Numbered from the stretch's first letter, positions 1-7,426 are shown. The stretch is 19,491 bases of DNA from Actinomycetales bacterium (GCA_012513165.1 JAAZCT010000107.1:1-19491); one strand, 5' to 3'. Program-made: numbers and translations. Notes: a model not told the origin generated them from the sequence alone.

Positions 1-640
1 CCAGCAGACACGGCCCACTTCTGGCCCGCATTCACCGGACGCGTGCTCGATCCAGCACCTTTCGAAGGCTGCCACTCATCAGCAAACGCACCAAACACAA
101 CATACGCGCCAGCAGGCTTACCCGCCAACGGAGGACGCGCACCCGTTGCCAACGATGGATCAAAGTTCTTACCGTCGACCGTCACCACTGCTTCTTCGCC
201 GGCTTCAAACTCAACCTTCGAAACCGTGACGGACGGATCCGAACTAACGAACTCGATGGGGGTGAAGGTTTCGTACTTCGCTTGGGTCGCTCCCGAGCCC
301 GGGTAGGTATAGATACCTGGGTTCAAACCAGTCAGATCACTGCGCTTCGCTTCGAGCAAAGCCTTAGAAACAGTGAGCTCCGCCGTGAACGAACCATCAG
401 CCTTCAACTCAATCGCGCCAGCATTCGCACCACCAATAGTGCCCATATCGCCAGCAGACACGGCCCACTTCTGGCCCGCATTCACCGGACGCGTGCTCGA
501 TCCAGCACCCTTCGACGGCTGCCACTCATCAGCAAACGCACCAAACACCACATACGCGCCAGCAGGCTTACCCGCCAACGGAGGACGCGCGCCCGTCGCC
601 AGCGACGGATCAAAGTTCTTACCCGCAACCGTCACCACGG
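1..640 (-). repeat. 450-bp tandem module repeat inside the surface gene
   Basis: Bases 1-180 match bases 451-630 at 170 of 180 positions by my count, so the period is 450 bp (150 codons). Identity falls off after about base 190/640. The module next to the N-terminus (about 815-1255) is only distantly similar at DNA level although the protein pattern is kept. This suggests recent duplication or homogenisation of the inner modules. Confidence 0.9.
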
Positions 641-1361
641 CCTCTTCGGCACCAATGAACTTGGTCTTCGAGACAGTAACCGACGGCTCGGCCACTACGG
701 GAGGGGTGTCGTCGCCATTGCCACCATCACCGTTGTTGCCACCAGTGCCACCATCACCAGTGCTGTCGTCGCCATTGTCGCCGCCTGGTTCAGCATCAGC
801 GAAGGCGAGCGCAGCCGAGGTTTCATACTGCGCTTGCGTCGAGCCAAGGCCTGCGTAGGTGTATACGCCTGGGTTGAGGCCCGAAAGGTCGCTGTACTTG
901 GCTTTTAACAGCGCCTTGGAGACGGTGAACGTGGTTTCAAACGAGCCGTCGGCCTTGAGTTCAACAGCGCCGGCTGCGGATCCGCCAATGCCACTTAAGT
1001 TCTCTGCGGCTACGGCCCACTTCTGCTCAACGTTGGTGCGCGCGGTTCCCGAAGCGCCCGCGGAGGGCTTCCAGTTTTCTGGGAAGGCACCCCACACCAC
1101 GAACACGCCAGCCGGGTCCCCAGCCGGAATCGGCGAAGGAGCGCCATTGCTGGTGGCGAGTGCCGGATCGAAGCCCGTTCCCGTCACTGTGATCGCAACT
1201 TCCTCATCGCCCGTGATCGTCGCTTTCGAAAGCGTGATCTTTGGACCATCAGTAGCGGCTTGCGCGGGGAGCGCCATGGCAGCGGGTGTAACGAGTGCGA
1301 ACACGAGAGCCAGCGCGGTCAGGAGGCGCGGCATGATTCGTGCGGGGGCAGTAAGACTCAC
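1..1361 (-). CDS. Secreted modular repeat protein, N-terminal part (3' end outside window)
   Basis: The reading frame stays open from a GTG at 1361 to the window edge, so at least 453 codons are present and the C-terminus is missing. GTG 1361 is chosen because GAAAGG (minus strand, 1371-1376) lies 9 bases upstream; the in-frame ATG at 1334 has no ribosome site and would cut the signal peptide. Residues 1-35 form a signal peptide (basic start, hydrophobic core, AQA cleavage motif). Then come one divergent module (about 37-180), a Gly/Asp/Asn-rich linker, and two nearly identical modules of 150 residues, the last one cut off. Each module carries the pattern VTVSK, FDPSLATG, AYVVFGAF, QKWAVSAG, ELKADGSF, GIYTYPGSGATQAKYET. 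From memory similar modules occur in actinobacterial surface proteins with HtaA (heme-binding) domains; no HtaA domain is visible here. The iron box upstream fits an iron- or heme-related surface role, but this is inference. No anchor is visible. Confidence 0.85.
   Translation of the reverse strand, partial: MSLTAPARIMPRLLTALALVFALVTPAAMALPAQAATDGPKITLSKATITGDEEVAITVTGTGFDPALATSNGAPSPIPAGDPAGVFVVWGAFPENWKPSAGASGTARTNVEQKWAVAAENLSGIGGSAAGAVELKADGSFETTFTVSKALLKAKYSDLSGLNPGVYTYAGLGSTQAQYETSAALAFADAEPGGDNGDDSTGDGGTGGNNGDGGNGDDTPPVVAEPSVTVSKTKFIGAEEAVVTVAGKNFDPSLATGARPPLAGKPAGAYVVFGAFADEWQPSKGAGSSTRPVNAGQKWAVSAGDMGTIGGANAGAIELKADGSFTAELTVSKALLEAKRSDLTGLNPGIYTYPGSGATQAKYETFTPIEFVSSDPSVTVSKVEFEAGEEAVVTVDGKNFDPSLATGARPPLAGKPAGAYVVFGAFADEWQPSKGAGSSTRPVNAGQKWAVSA
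699..789 (-). other. Gly/Asp/Asn-rich linker-coding segment
   Basis: Read on the minus strand this segment encodes about 30 residues made almost only of G, D, N, T and S, ending in TPP, between module 1 and module 2 of the secreted protein. It is low in complexity (repeated GGTGAT/GGCAAT-type codons) and is likely a flexible, possibly length-variable spacer. Confidence 0.8.
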
Positions 1362-1390
1362 GGTCAATAGCCTTTCGGGTGCTATACGTC

Positions 1391-1408
1391 TTTGAGCTGT
1401 GTCTCAAA
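1391..1408. repeat. Short inverted repeat in 5' region of the surface gene
   Basis: TTTGAG-CTGTGT-CTCAAA is a perfect 6-base inverted repeat with a 6-base spacer between the iron box and the ribosome site of the secreted protein gene. It could be a second operator or an mRNA hairpin; the sequence does not decide. Confidence 0.35.
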
Positions 1409-1409
1409 C

Positions 1410-1428
1410 TAAGGCGACGCTAACCTTA
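1410..1428 (-). promoter_or_regulatory. Putative DtxR/IdeR iron box
   Basis: TAAGGCGACGCTAACCTTA matches the 19-base DtxR/IdeR consensus TTAGGTTAGGCTAACCTAA at 14 positions, including the whole GCTAACCT half. A weaker site (1435-1453, 12 of 19) overlaps the neighbouring inverted repeat AACCTT-N8-AAGGTT (1422-1441). The site is about 50 bases upstream of the GTG start of the secreted modular protein. A possible -10 TAGTTT (minus strand, 1406-1411) would place the box in the promoter spacer, so iron-loaded repressor could block transcription. Confidence 0.55.
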
Positions 1429-1505
1429 CTCTTCGAAGGTTACCCTTGCCTACCCGGCCCCGCCGTGATTCGTGACACATCAATATGTTCTGTCAGATAA
1501 ACATA

Positions 1506-2069
1506 CTAGGCCACCGAAATTGCACGCAGCACGAAGGCTTCGATCTCCTCGCCTGATACTTGTGGCGCCTGCAAGCAGGAGTTCACCAAAGACACCGCGC
1601 TCTGCTCGCCCATGGCAGCGAACTCGCCCGAGGCGATGCCGTCGCGAATGATCGACGCCACGGCCTCTTGGGCCGCCAGGATGTGCGTGCGCATCTCGAG
1701 CAAAGCTTCGGCCGAAAGCGAGGTCCGCAACTGATGGCCGAGATCCAAGTGATAGCTGTCGCGGCTGGCTATGTGATAGCGAACGTAGGTGCGCAGACGC
1801 TCGGTGGCGGTCCCCCGGGCGTCAATCGCTCGAGCCAAGCTTTCAAGAAAACGTCTCGTCTCGGACGTGGCAAATTCCACCACGATCGACTCCTTATCGG
1901 GGAAGTGGTTGTAGATCGCGGTCCGGCCAACCTCCGCTTCGGCCGCAATCTGCGCGATCGAGATCGATTCCAAAGGCTGCTGCCGCAATAAAGTGGCCAA
2001 AGCCTCAAAGAGACGAGTTCTGACTTCCGTCCGGTGTTGCTCCAAGGAAGTTCCCATGATCTTTGGCAT
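1506..2069 (-). CDS. TetR-family transcriptional regulator
   Basis: A protein of 187 residues of normal TetR length. The N-terminal helix-turn-helix region (about residues 15-62) has the family pattern: [19 protein letters not shown] with the [10 protein letters not shown] recognition-helix tail. The rest is an all-helical ligand-binding domain whose ligand cannot be read from sequence. I place the start at ATG 2069: a -10 hexamer TAAAAT (minus strand, 2076-2081) ends 6 bases before it, as at other leaderless starts here; ATGs at 2075 and 2057 are alternatives. A perfect palindrome (2070-2086) covers this -10 and the start of the divergent PNP gene, so autorepression and control of PNP-mutase expression are likely. 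A nucleoside or sugar phosphate would be a logical inducer, but that is inference. Confidence 0.9.
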   Translation of the reverse strand: MPKIMGTSLEQHRTEVRTRLFEALATLLRQQPLESISIAQIAAEAEVGRTAIYNHFPDKESIVVEFATSETRRFLESLARAIDARGTATERLRTYVRYHIASRDSYHLDLGHQLRTSLSAEALLEMRTHILAAQEAVASIIRDGIASGEFAAMGEQSAVSLVNSCLQAPQVSGEEIEAFVLRAISVA

Positions 2070-2086
2070 TGTCATATTTTATGACA
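2070..2086. promoter_or_regulatory. Palindromic operator, probably for the TetR regulator
   Basis: TGTCATA-TTT-TATGACA is a perfect 7-3-7 inverted repeat in the very short gap between two divergent genes. It contains the regulator's -10 hexamer and overlaps the ATG of PNP at 2081. Position and symmetry are typical of a TetR autoregulatory operator. Confidence 0.7.
2076..2081 (-). promoter_or_regulatory. -10 element of tetR-type gene (leaderless start)
   Basis: TAAAAT on the minus strand, then 6 bases, then ATG at 2069. Transcription would start at or next to the A of the start codon. Confidence 0.55.
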
Positions 2087-2878
2087 CCCATAGGTTCGGA
2101 TGACATTAAACCTGCCGCAGCCGCCATCTCATCGCGCACCGGCGGCATCGAACACTCCGTTGCGGTCGTGTTGGGTTCGGGCTGGTTGCCAGCCGTAAAC
2201 GAGCTCGGACCGCCGCTCCACGAGATCCCCGCTGACTCGCTGCCGGGGTTCCGGTCACCCCAGGCCGCCGGCCACGGGAACGCCATTCGCTCAGTGCGGA
2301 TCGGCGACAAGAACGTCTTGGTTTTCCTCGGCAGGACCCACTATTACGAGAACCGGGATGTCGCGTCTGTGGCCCACGCGGTGCGCACTGCGGCCGAAGC
2401 GGGCGTTCGCACCGTCATCTTGACCAACGGCTGCGGAGGCATCGATCCGTCTTGGGAGCCGGGCACCCCCGTGCTCATCAGCGACCACCTGAACTTGACC
2501 GCTACGTCCCCACTGGTGGGCGCCGAGTTCGTCGACCTTGTCGATCTTTATTCGCCTCGGCTGCGGGCGCTGGCGCGCGAGCTCGATCCGAGCCTCGCCG
2601 AAGGCGTGTACGCACAAGTGCCCGGCCCCCACTACGAGACGCCCGCCGAGATCCGGATGCTGCGGGCGATGGGCGCCGACCTCGTGGGTATGTCCACCGC
2701 GCTCGAAGCGATCGCGGCACGCGCTGCCGGCTTGGACGTGTTTGGCTTGTCACTCGTGACGAATAAGGCCGCCGGGATCACCGGGGCGGCACTGAACCAT
2801 GCCGAGGTGCTCGAAACTGGGCGACTCACCTCGGCGCGCATGGGCCGACTCTTGCGCGAACTTATCGAACGCATGTGA
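2081..2878 (+). CDS. Purine nucleoside phosphorylase (trimeric PNP type)
   Basis: Phosphorolysis of purine (deoxy)nucleosides to base and (deoxy)ribose 1-phosphate in the cytoplasm. At 265 residues it has the length of trimeric, mammalian-type PNP. Visible motifs: GSGWLPAV (from residue 32, phosphate loop), GRTHYYE (84-90), TNGCGG (115-120), [10 protein letters not shown] (182-191, with the Glu that contacts the purine), GMST (203-206) and VTNKAAG (226-232, with the Asn that contacts the base). ATG 2081 is chosen on family length and N-terminal pattern; a TTG at 2063 is possible but would run through the whole operator. No ribosome site is visible and I cannot identify the promoter with confidence (CATGAT at 2055-2060 is a weak -10 candidate). 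The stop overlaps the GTG of the mutase gene by 4 bases, so the two are coupled. M. tuberculosis calls the homologue deoD/punA. Confidence 0.93.
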   Translation: MTPIGSDDIKPAAAAISSRTGGIEHSVAVVLGSGWLPAVNELGPPLHEIPADSLPGFRSPQAAGHGNAIRSVRIGDKNVLVFLGRTHYYENRDVASVAHAVRTAAEAGVRTVILTNGCGGIDPSWEPGTPVLISDHLNLTATSPLVGAEFVDLVDLYSPRLRALARELDPSLAEGVYAQVPGPHYETPAEIRMLRAMGADLVGMSTALEAIAARAAGLDVFGLSLVTNKAAGITGAALNHAEVLETGRLTSARMGRLLRELIERM

Positions 2879-4521
2879 TTGCCATGGACGCACTCGCACG
2901 TGCCCGAGACTGGCTCGCCCAAGACCCCGATCCTGAAACGCGGTCAGAACTCGAAGCCCTACTCATGCAGGGGAACCGTTCAGAAATTGAACGCTGGTTC
3001 ACGGGAGATCTCCAGTTCGGGACGGCAGGGCTGCGCGGCCCGCTCGGTTGTGGCCCGCTGCGGATGAACCGCATGGTCGTGGCCCGAGCCGCTGCCGGTT
3101 TGGCACAGTTCCTCCTCGAACAGTCCCCGTCGCCACGTGTGGTGATCGGCTACGACGCGCGGCACAAGTCCTGCGAGTTTGCCCGCGAGACAGCCGGGGT
3201 CATGCAGGGCGCAGGCGTCGACACGCTGCTGTTGCCGAACGCGCTTCCCACCCCCGTCCTTGCGTTCGCGGTGCGTTACCTCGCGGCCGACGGCGGCATG
3301 ATGGTGACTGCTTCACACAACCCTGCGGGCGACAACGGCTACAAGGTGTATCTCGGAGACGGAACCCAAATCGCGAATCCGGCCGACGAACTGATTGCCG
3401 AACACATGGCTCGCGTGCCGCGAGTTGACCTGCTTGCGCGCAATACTGACTACACCGTGCTGGGGAACGACGTCTTCGACGCCTATCTCGACGCGATATG
3501 CGAAACCGTCGCGCCGGCGATCCAGCAGATTCACGTCGCCTACACCCCGATGCACGGAGTAGGCGGCGCGCCGTTCTTGACCGCGGCAGCACGATGCGGC
3601 TTCACCGAGGTCGCGGTCGAAGCGAGTCAGGCCAATCCTGATCCGGATTTCCCTACTCTGCCGTTCCCCAATCCCGAGGAGCCCGGAGCGATGGACCGCG
3701 TCTTCGGGTTGGCCGAGCAGGTCGCAGCCGACATCGTTTTGGCGCACGACCCTGACGCCGACCGGCTGGCCGTGGCCGCGCGCCACCACGGCGAGGTGCG
3801 GCTGTTGACCGGCGACGAACTGGGTTGCCTGCTGGCTGTTGCCTTGCTCGAGCGCGGCATGACGGGCACGTTCGCCAGTTCGATCGTCTCTGGCACGCTG
3901 CTTGGTGCCGTTGCGGCTCGAAGTGGACAGCCTTGGGTCCGGACGTTGACGGGCTTCAAATGGATCGGCAAGGTCGAGGAGTTGGCATTCGGTTACGAGG
4001 AAGCGTTGGGCTATTGCGTGCGGCCGGACGTGGTGCGCGATAAGGATGGCATCAGCGCGGCGTTGCTCGTGTTGTCATTCGCCAACGAGCTACGCGCGCA
4101 GAGTCGAACCCTGATCGATGTGCTCGAGGACCTGGCCCGCGAGTTTGGCGTGTTCGCGACGAAGCAACTCTCAATCCGGCTCGATACCTCGGCGCAGGTA
4201 AAAGCTCTGTTGTCTGATTTTGCGGCCACGCCACCTGGTTCGATTGCTGGCGCGCAAGTCACTCGGTTGCGAGATCTTTCGCGGCCCGACACTGACCTGC
4301 CGGCCACGGCTGGGATCGCGCTCGAATTAGGCCCTACCGCGAGCGTCACCATTCGTCCGTCCGGAACAGAACCGAAACTCAAGTGTTACCTCGAAGTGCG
4401 TGGCCCAATCGGCGACGACCTCACCGTGGGGCAGGCCCGTGCGCAGGCTCAACTCGATCTGATCGAAACCGAGTTACGAGCGCTGCTGCTCGGCTCGAGC
4501 CAATCGCACGAGGCCCGTTAA
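2875..4521 (+). CDS. pmmB: Phosphosugar mutase (phosphomannomutase/PGM2-like), probable phosphopentomutase role
   Basis: A member of the alpha-D-phosphohexomutase superfamily, 548 residues. All four signature loops are present: the phosphoserine loop [13 protein letters not shown] (Ser147), the Mg-binding loop DPDADR (from 292), the sugar-binding loop GYEEALGY (from 373) followed by VRDKDG, and the phosphate-binding RPSGTEPK (from 494). The EEALGY-VRDKDG form is that of the PGM2/PgcA branch, which includes phosphopentomutases. Coupled to PNP by a GTGA overlap (ATG 2884 is the alternative start), it probably converts the (deoxy)ribose 1-phosphate made by PNP into the 5-phosphate used by DeoC; no other phosphopentomutase gene is in the window. 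Glucose or mannose phosphates remain possible substrates. Its TAA overlaps the convergent deoC stop within TTAA. Confidence 0.9.
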   Translation: MIAMDALARARDWLAQDPDPETRSELEALLMQGNRSEIERWFTGDLQFGTAGLRGPLGCGPLRMNRMVVARAAAGLAQFLLEQSPSPRVVIGYDARHKSCEFARETAGVMQGAGVDTLLLPNALPTPVLAFAVRYLAADGGMMVTASHNPAGDNGYKVYLGDGTQIANPADELIAEHMARVPRVDLLARNTDYTVLGNDVFDAYLDAICETVAPAIQQIHVAYTPMHGVGGAPFLTAAARCGFTEVAVEASQANPDPDFPTLPFPNPEEPGAMDRVFGLAEQVAADIVLAHDPDADRLAVAARHHGEVRLLTGDELGCLLAVALLERGMTGTFASSIVSGTLLGAVAARSGQPWVRTLTGFKWIGKVEELAFGYEEALGYCVRPDVVRDKDGISAALLVLSFANELRAQSRTLIDVLEDLAREFGVFATKQLSIRLDTSAQVKALLSDFAATPPGSIAGAQVTRLRDLSRPDTDLPATAGIALELGPTASVTIRPSGTEPKLKCYLEVRGPIGDDLTVGQARAQAQLDLIETELRALLLGSSQSHEAR

Positions 4522-5234
4522 TACGAGTTGTCGTCTGACGCAGCCGACGGCGCGGCACCGGCAGCCCGGGCTTCGGCTTCGTCGAGGATCGCGGCCGAAG
4601 CACTCGTTCCGAACCGACTTGCCCCAGCGTCAGCCAGGGCGAGCAGCGCGTCGAGACTGCGCACGCCACCCGATGCTTTGACGCTGACTGCAGGCCCCAC
4701 GTTCGCCCGCATCAGCGCGATGTGTTCCACGGTGGCTCCCCCGCCAGCAAACCCGGTCGAGGTTTTCACGAACTGGGCTCCGGCCGATTCACTTGCCCGG
4801 CAGGCGCGCACGATGTCGTCCTCGTTCAAGAGGGACGTTTCGAAGATCACTTTCACCACGCGGCCAGCACTCGCCTCAACCACCGCCGCGATATCGGCAG
4901 ACACTAGGTCGTCGAGGCCACTGCGCAGCCAGCCGATGTTCAGGACCATGTCTAGTTCGCTGGCACCGTCCGCGAGCGCTTGTTCCACTTCTGCCACTTT
5001 CGCCACCGTCGAGGTTGTGCCGTGCGGGAACCCGATCACGGTGCCGACCATCACTTCGCCCGCCAGGCGCTCCGTCGCGTAAGACACATCAGACGGCCGG
5101 ACACACACGCTCAACAGCCGATAGCGTGCAGCGAGTTCCAGTTGCTCGTCGACCTCGCTGCGCGTGAACTCGGGCTTGAGGATCGCGTGGTCGATGCGGC
5201 CGCGAATCTGATCGGGAGTGAGGTTGAGGGGCAC
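4518..5234 (-). CDS. deoC: Deoxyribose-phosphate aldolase
   Basis: Class I aldolase that splits 2-deoxyribose 5-phosphate into acetaldehyde and glyceraldehyde 3-phosphate, the last step of deoxynucleoside catabolism. The 238-residue protein shows the catalytic set: Asp95 in ELDMVLNIG, the Schiff-base Lys157 in FVKTSTGF and Lys186 in VKASGGVR, with GFPHG at 68-72. The start is a GTG 9 bases after the add stop, with no ribosome site, so translation probably depends on add. The C-terminal ~20 residues (Ala/Ser-rich, ending SDDNSY) extend beyond the barrel. It lies last in the maoC-add-deoC run and meets the mutase gene tail to tail. Confidence 0.95.
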   Translation of the reverse strand: MPLNLTPDQIRGRIDHAILKPEFTRSEVDEQLELAARYRLLSVCVRPSDVSYATERLAGEVMVGTVIGFPHGTTSTVAKVAEVEQALADGASELDMVLNIGWLRSGLDDLVSADIAAVVEASAGRVVKVIFETSLLNEDDIVRACRASESAGAQFVKTSTGFAGGGATVEHIALMRANVGPAVSVKASGGVRSLDALLALADAGASRFGTSASAAILDEAEARAAGAAPSAASDDNSY

Positions 5235-5243
5235 GTTCAGAGT

Positions 5244-6323
5244 TTAGGCCGACAATTGGGCGAAACCCGGACTAATCACCTCGGTGAGCAACCGCTCGGC
5301 TTCTTCGCTGTCACAGAAAGCAGCCTCGATCGCGTTGACGGTGAACCGCTCAATATCCGCGAACGTGTAACCGAAGGTGCTTGCGAGTAGTTCAAACTCG
5401 CGGCTCAAGGTGGTGCGACTCATCAGCCGGTTGTCGCAGTTGACCGTCACGTTGAAACCGCAATCATCCAGCAACGCGAACGGGTGATCCGCGATGGTCG
5501 CACCGGGCCCGAGCGCTCCCGTGTTGAGGTTCGAGGTGGGGCACAGTTCGAAACAGATCGAGGCGTCACGCAGCCGTTGCGCCAAGGAGCCCAGCCGCGG
5601 TTCGGTGCCCGAAGACTCGATGTCGTCGACGATCCGCACACCGTGTCCGATCCGCCGTGCGCGCCCAACGTTCAGCGCTTGCTCGATCGAGACGAGCCCG
5701 TACGCCTCGCCCGCGTGCGCCGTGACCGGGAAACGAGCATCGGCCAGATAGTCGAAGGCCGCGAGGTGATCGGCAGCTGGGTAACCGTGTTCTGCTCCCG
5801 CAATGTCGAACCCGACCACGCCACGATCTCGTTCGGCCACAGCGAGCCGAGCGATTTCGAGACTCCGCTGGGTCTCCCGTCGTGCAGTCAGGATCTGTTT
5901 GACCACGATGGGTAAGCCTGCTGTGTGGGCTTCGGCTTGTCCGGCCCGAATCCCAGCGTGCACCGCTTCGACTGCTGCGGCCAGTGACAACCCAGCTTGC
6001 TGGTGTTGCTCTGGAGCCCAGCGCAGCTCGGCATAAACCACCCCGTCGACTGCCAAGTCTGAAACGGCTTCCTGTGCGACGCGCACCAAATCCTCCGGGC
6101 GTTGCATCACTGCGAGCGTGTGGTTGAAACTCTCAAGGTAGGCCTCTAGCGAACCCGAGTGCGTTCCGATCAGATGCGGTTCGAGCAAACTCGATCCTGC
6201 CGGAATCTCATGACCGATCGCGGCGGCAATCTCAGCGACCGTGCTGGGCCGCAGTCCACCATCAAGGTGGTCGTGCAGCGCTACTTTGGGGGCTCGCCGG
6301 ATCTCGTCGAGCCCGGGCGTCAC
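5244..6323 (-). CDS. add: Adenosine deaminase
   Basis: Zinc hydrolase turning (deoxy)adenosine into (deoxy)inosine, which PNP can then phosphorolyse. It has 359 residues, the usual length. Metal and catalytic motifs: HDHLDGG (His17, His19), TAHAGEAYG (His203, Glu206), RIGHGVRI (His227), CPTSNLNTG (261-269) and VNCDNRLMS (Asp297). The NxDNRLMS form in place of the animal NTDDP is, as I recall, usual in actinobacterial enzymes. The GTG start at 6323 overlaps the stop of the MaoC-like gene (GTGA), and deoC follows after 9 bases, so all three are probably one mRNA from the promoter before the MaoC-like gene. Confidence 0.95.
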   Translation of the reverse strand: MTPGLDEIRRAPKVALHDHLDGGLRPSTVAEIAAAIGHEIPAGSSLLEPHLIGTHSGSLEAYLESFNHTLAVMQRPEDLVRVAQEAVSDLAVDGVVYAELRWAPEQHQQAGLSLAAAVEAVHAGIRAGQAEAHTAGLPIVVKQILTARRETQRSLEIARLAVAERDRGVVGFDIAGAEHGYPAADHLAAFDYLADARFPVTAHAGEAYGLVSIEQALNVGRARRIGHGVRIVDDIESSGTEPRLGSLAQRLRDASICFELCPTSNLNTGALGPGATIADHPFALLDDCGFNVTVNCDNRLMSRTTLSREFELLASTFGYTFADIERFTVNAIEAAFCDSEEAERLLTEVISPGFAQLSA

Positions 6324-6784
6324 TTGTGTTCGCCGTCCATCAACAGCACGACCGTCTCAGCAACACAAGCCGGCTTCTCTTCGCCCTCGACTTCGACCGT
6401 GTGTTGGAGTGTGACCTGCAAGCCCTTGTCTAGTTCCCTGACGTCCAAAACATGCACCCGATCACGGATACGCGAGTCGACTCGGACGGGATTCACGAAT
6501 CGCACCCGATTGAGTCCATAGTTCACGCGTGCGAGGTTCCCTGCGAACGCGAACACTTGAGCGCCGAGGAACGGCAGCATCGAAAGCGTCAAATACCCGT
6601 GGGCGACTGTGGCTCCAAATGGGCCGTCAGTGGCTCGTTCAGGGTCGATGTGGATCCACTGGCGATCGCCTGTGGCATCAGCAAAGAGGTCGATTCGCTC
6701 TTGAGCGATTGCGACCCAAGAACTGACACCCAGTTCAGTTCCGGCTGCAGCAGTGATTTCTTCACGATCGTTCAAGACACGCAT
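6320..6784 (-). CDS. MaoC-like (R)-hydratase/dehydratase, hot-dog fold
   Basis: A 154-residue single hot-dog domain. The hydratase motif is clear: ATGDRQWIHIDPERA with the catalytic Asp40 and His45, then GPFGATVAHGYLTLSMLP. Such enzymes hydrate trans-2-enoyl-CoA to (R)-3-hydroxyacyl-CoA; mycobacterial Htd/Rv0130-type proteins are the closest kind I recall. The true substrate is unknown. Its start (ATG 6784) is preceded by TAGGTT and 6 bases, a leaderless arrangement, and its stop overlaps the GTG of add by 4 bases. A fatty-acyl hydratase leading a nucleoside catabolic operon is unexpected. Confidence 0.88.
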   Translation of the reverse strand: MRVLNDREEITAAAGTELGVSSWVAIAQERIDLFADATGDRQWIHIDPERATDGPFGATVAHGYLTLSMLPFLGAQVFAFAGNLARVNYGLNRVRFVNPVRVDSRIRDRVHVLDVRELDKGLQVTLQHTVEVEGEEKPACVAETVVLLMDGEHK

Positions 6785-6790
6785 ACATCC

Positions 6791-6796
6791 AACCTA
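6791..6796 (-). promoter_or_regulatory. -10 element of the maoC-add-deoC run (leaderless start)
   Basis: TAGGTT on the minus strand ends exactly 6 bases before ATG 6784. No ribosome-binding site is needed if transcription begins at the start codon. Confidence 0.5.
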
Positions 6797-6804
6797 ACAA
6801 TGTT

Positions 6805-6828
6805 CCCAAGCGTTGGTGCTCGCTTGGG
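6805..6828 (-). terminator. Hairpin after the PepSY-like lipoprotein gene
   Basis: CCCAAGCG-8 bases-CGCTTGGG is a perfect 8-base-pair inverted repeat lying 4 bases past the lipoprotein stop (minus strand). There is no U-run after it, so it is at best an actinobacterial-type tract-less terminator; it also covers the probable -35 region of the next gene and could act there. Confidence 0.5.
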
Positions 6829-6832
6829 TCAA

Positions 6833-7426
6833 TCAGTCGCGGTCATACCGAAGAATCAGACCGTTTGAGATGTCGATGAACACGTCAGTCTCAACCTTTT
6901 TATCGACCAGCGTGACCACCCACATGTTCTGGTGTCGACCCGTGTCTAACTCAGCATCGTCTAGGTCTCCGGAGACACGCTTCGCTGCGACGGTGATAGC
7001 TCGGCTCAGCGGGATCCTTGTTTCCTCCAACGCCTCAGCCAGTCCCCTCGAGACCCGCTCATCCCTGCGAGTCCCAACCACACTCGCTCCGGCAGGATCG
7101 ACGATGACCGTAACCGCGCGCTCGTCTTTCAGGACGTGAACTTCCCAGCCTGCATCGGCCTGTTCGATTTCGAAGGCAGTGCCACCCTCTTGCTTGAGCG
7201 CGGTTTCGATTGCACTTAAGGCAGCGCTGGTTTTCGTGCTCTGCTCTAGTGGCGTTTTCGGCAACTGGCTCATTTGCTGATTGGAACTCGATGCGTCGGA
7301 CTTCGAGGTGCCATCGGCGTTTGCCTTCAAGCCATTCGAATCCTTCGTATCTGCACCGCAGGCGGAAAGAGCAAGCATGAGGCCAACCGCGATCGCAGCA
7401 ATACGATGTGAGGAGCGAGTGTGCAT
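6833..7426 (-). CDS. Secreted lipoprotein with PepSY-like repeats
   Basis: A 197-residue protein starting at ATG 7426. It has a lipoprotein signal peptide with lipobox LSAC (modified Cys23), then a Ser/Asp/Asn/Lys-rich linker to about residue 65. Two PepSY-like segments follow: one around AIETALKQEGG-FEIEQADAGWEVHVLKDERAVTVIVDPAGASVVG, and one around LSRAITVAAKRVSGDLDDAELDTG-MWVVTLVDKKVETDVFIDISNGLIL. PepSY domains are usually extracytoplasmic and are thought to hold partner proteases or sensors in check; no protease gene is adjacent. A TACTGT (minus strand, 7469-7474) could be its -10, giving a leader of about 35 bases with a weak AGAAG just before the ATG. The specific role is unknown. Confidence 0.85.
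   Translation of the reverse strand: MHTRSSHRIAAIAVGLMLALSACGADTKDSNGLKANADGTSKSDASSSNQQMSQLPKTPLEQSTKTSAALSAIETALKQEGGTAFEIEQADAGWEVHVLKDERAVTVIVDPAGASVVGTRRDERVSRGLAEALEETRIPLSRAITVAAKRVSGDLDDAELDTGRHQNMWVVTLVDKKVETDVFIDISNGLILRYDRD

Noticed and set aside
282..1395. Long plus-strand open frames opposite the secreted protein
   Set aside because: They are made of shadow codons of the minus-strand repeat gene, repeat with the same 450-base period, and show no domain pattern or start signal.
1484..1505. TATGTT-N10-AACATA inverted repeat after the TetR gene
   Set aside because: An AT-rich 6-base match with a long spacer can arise by chance; no U-run or GC stem, so not called as terminator or operator.
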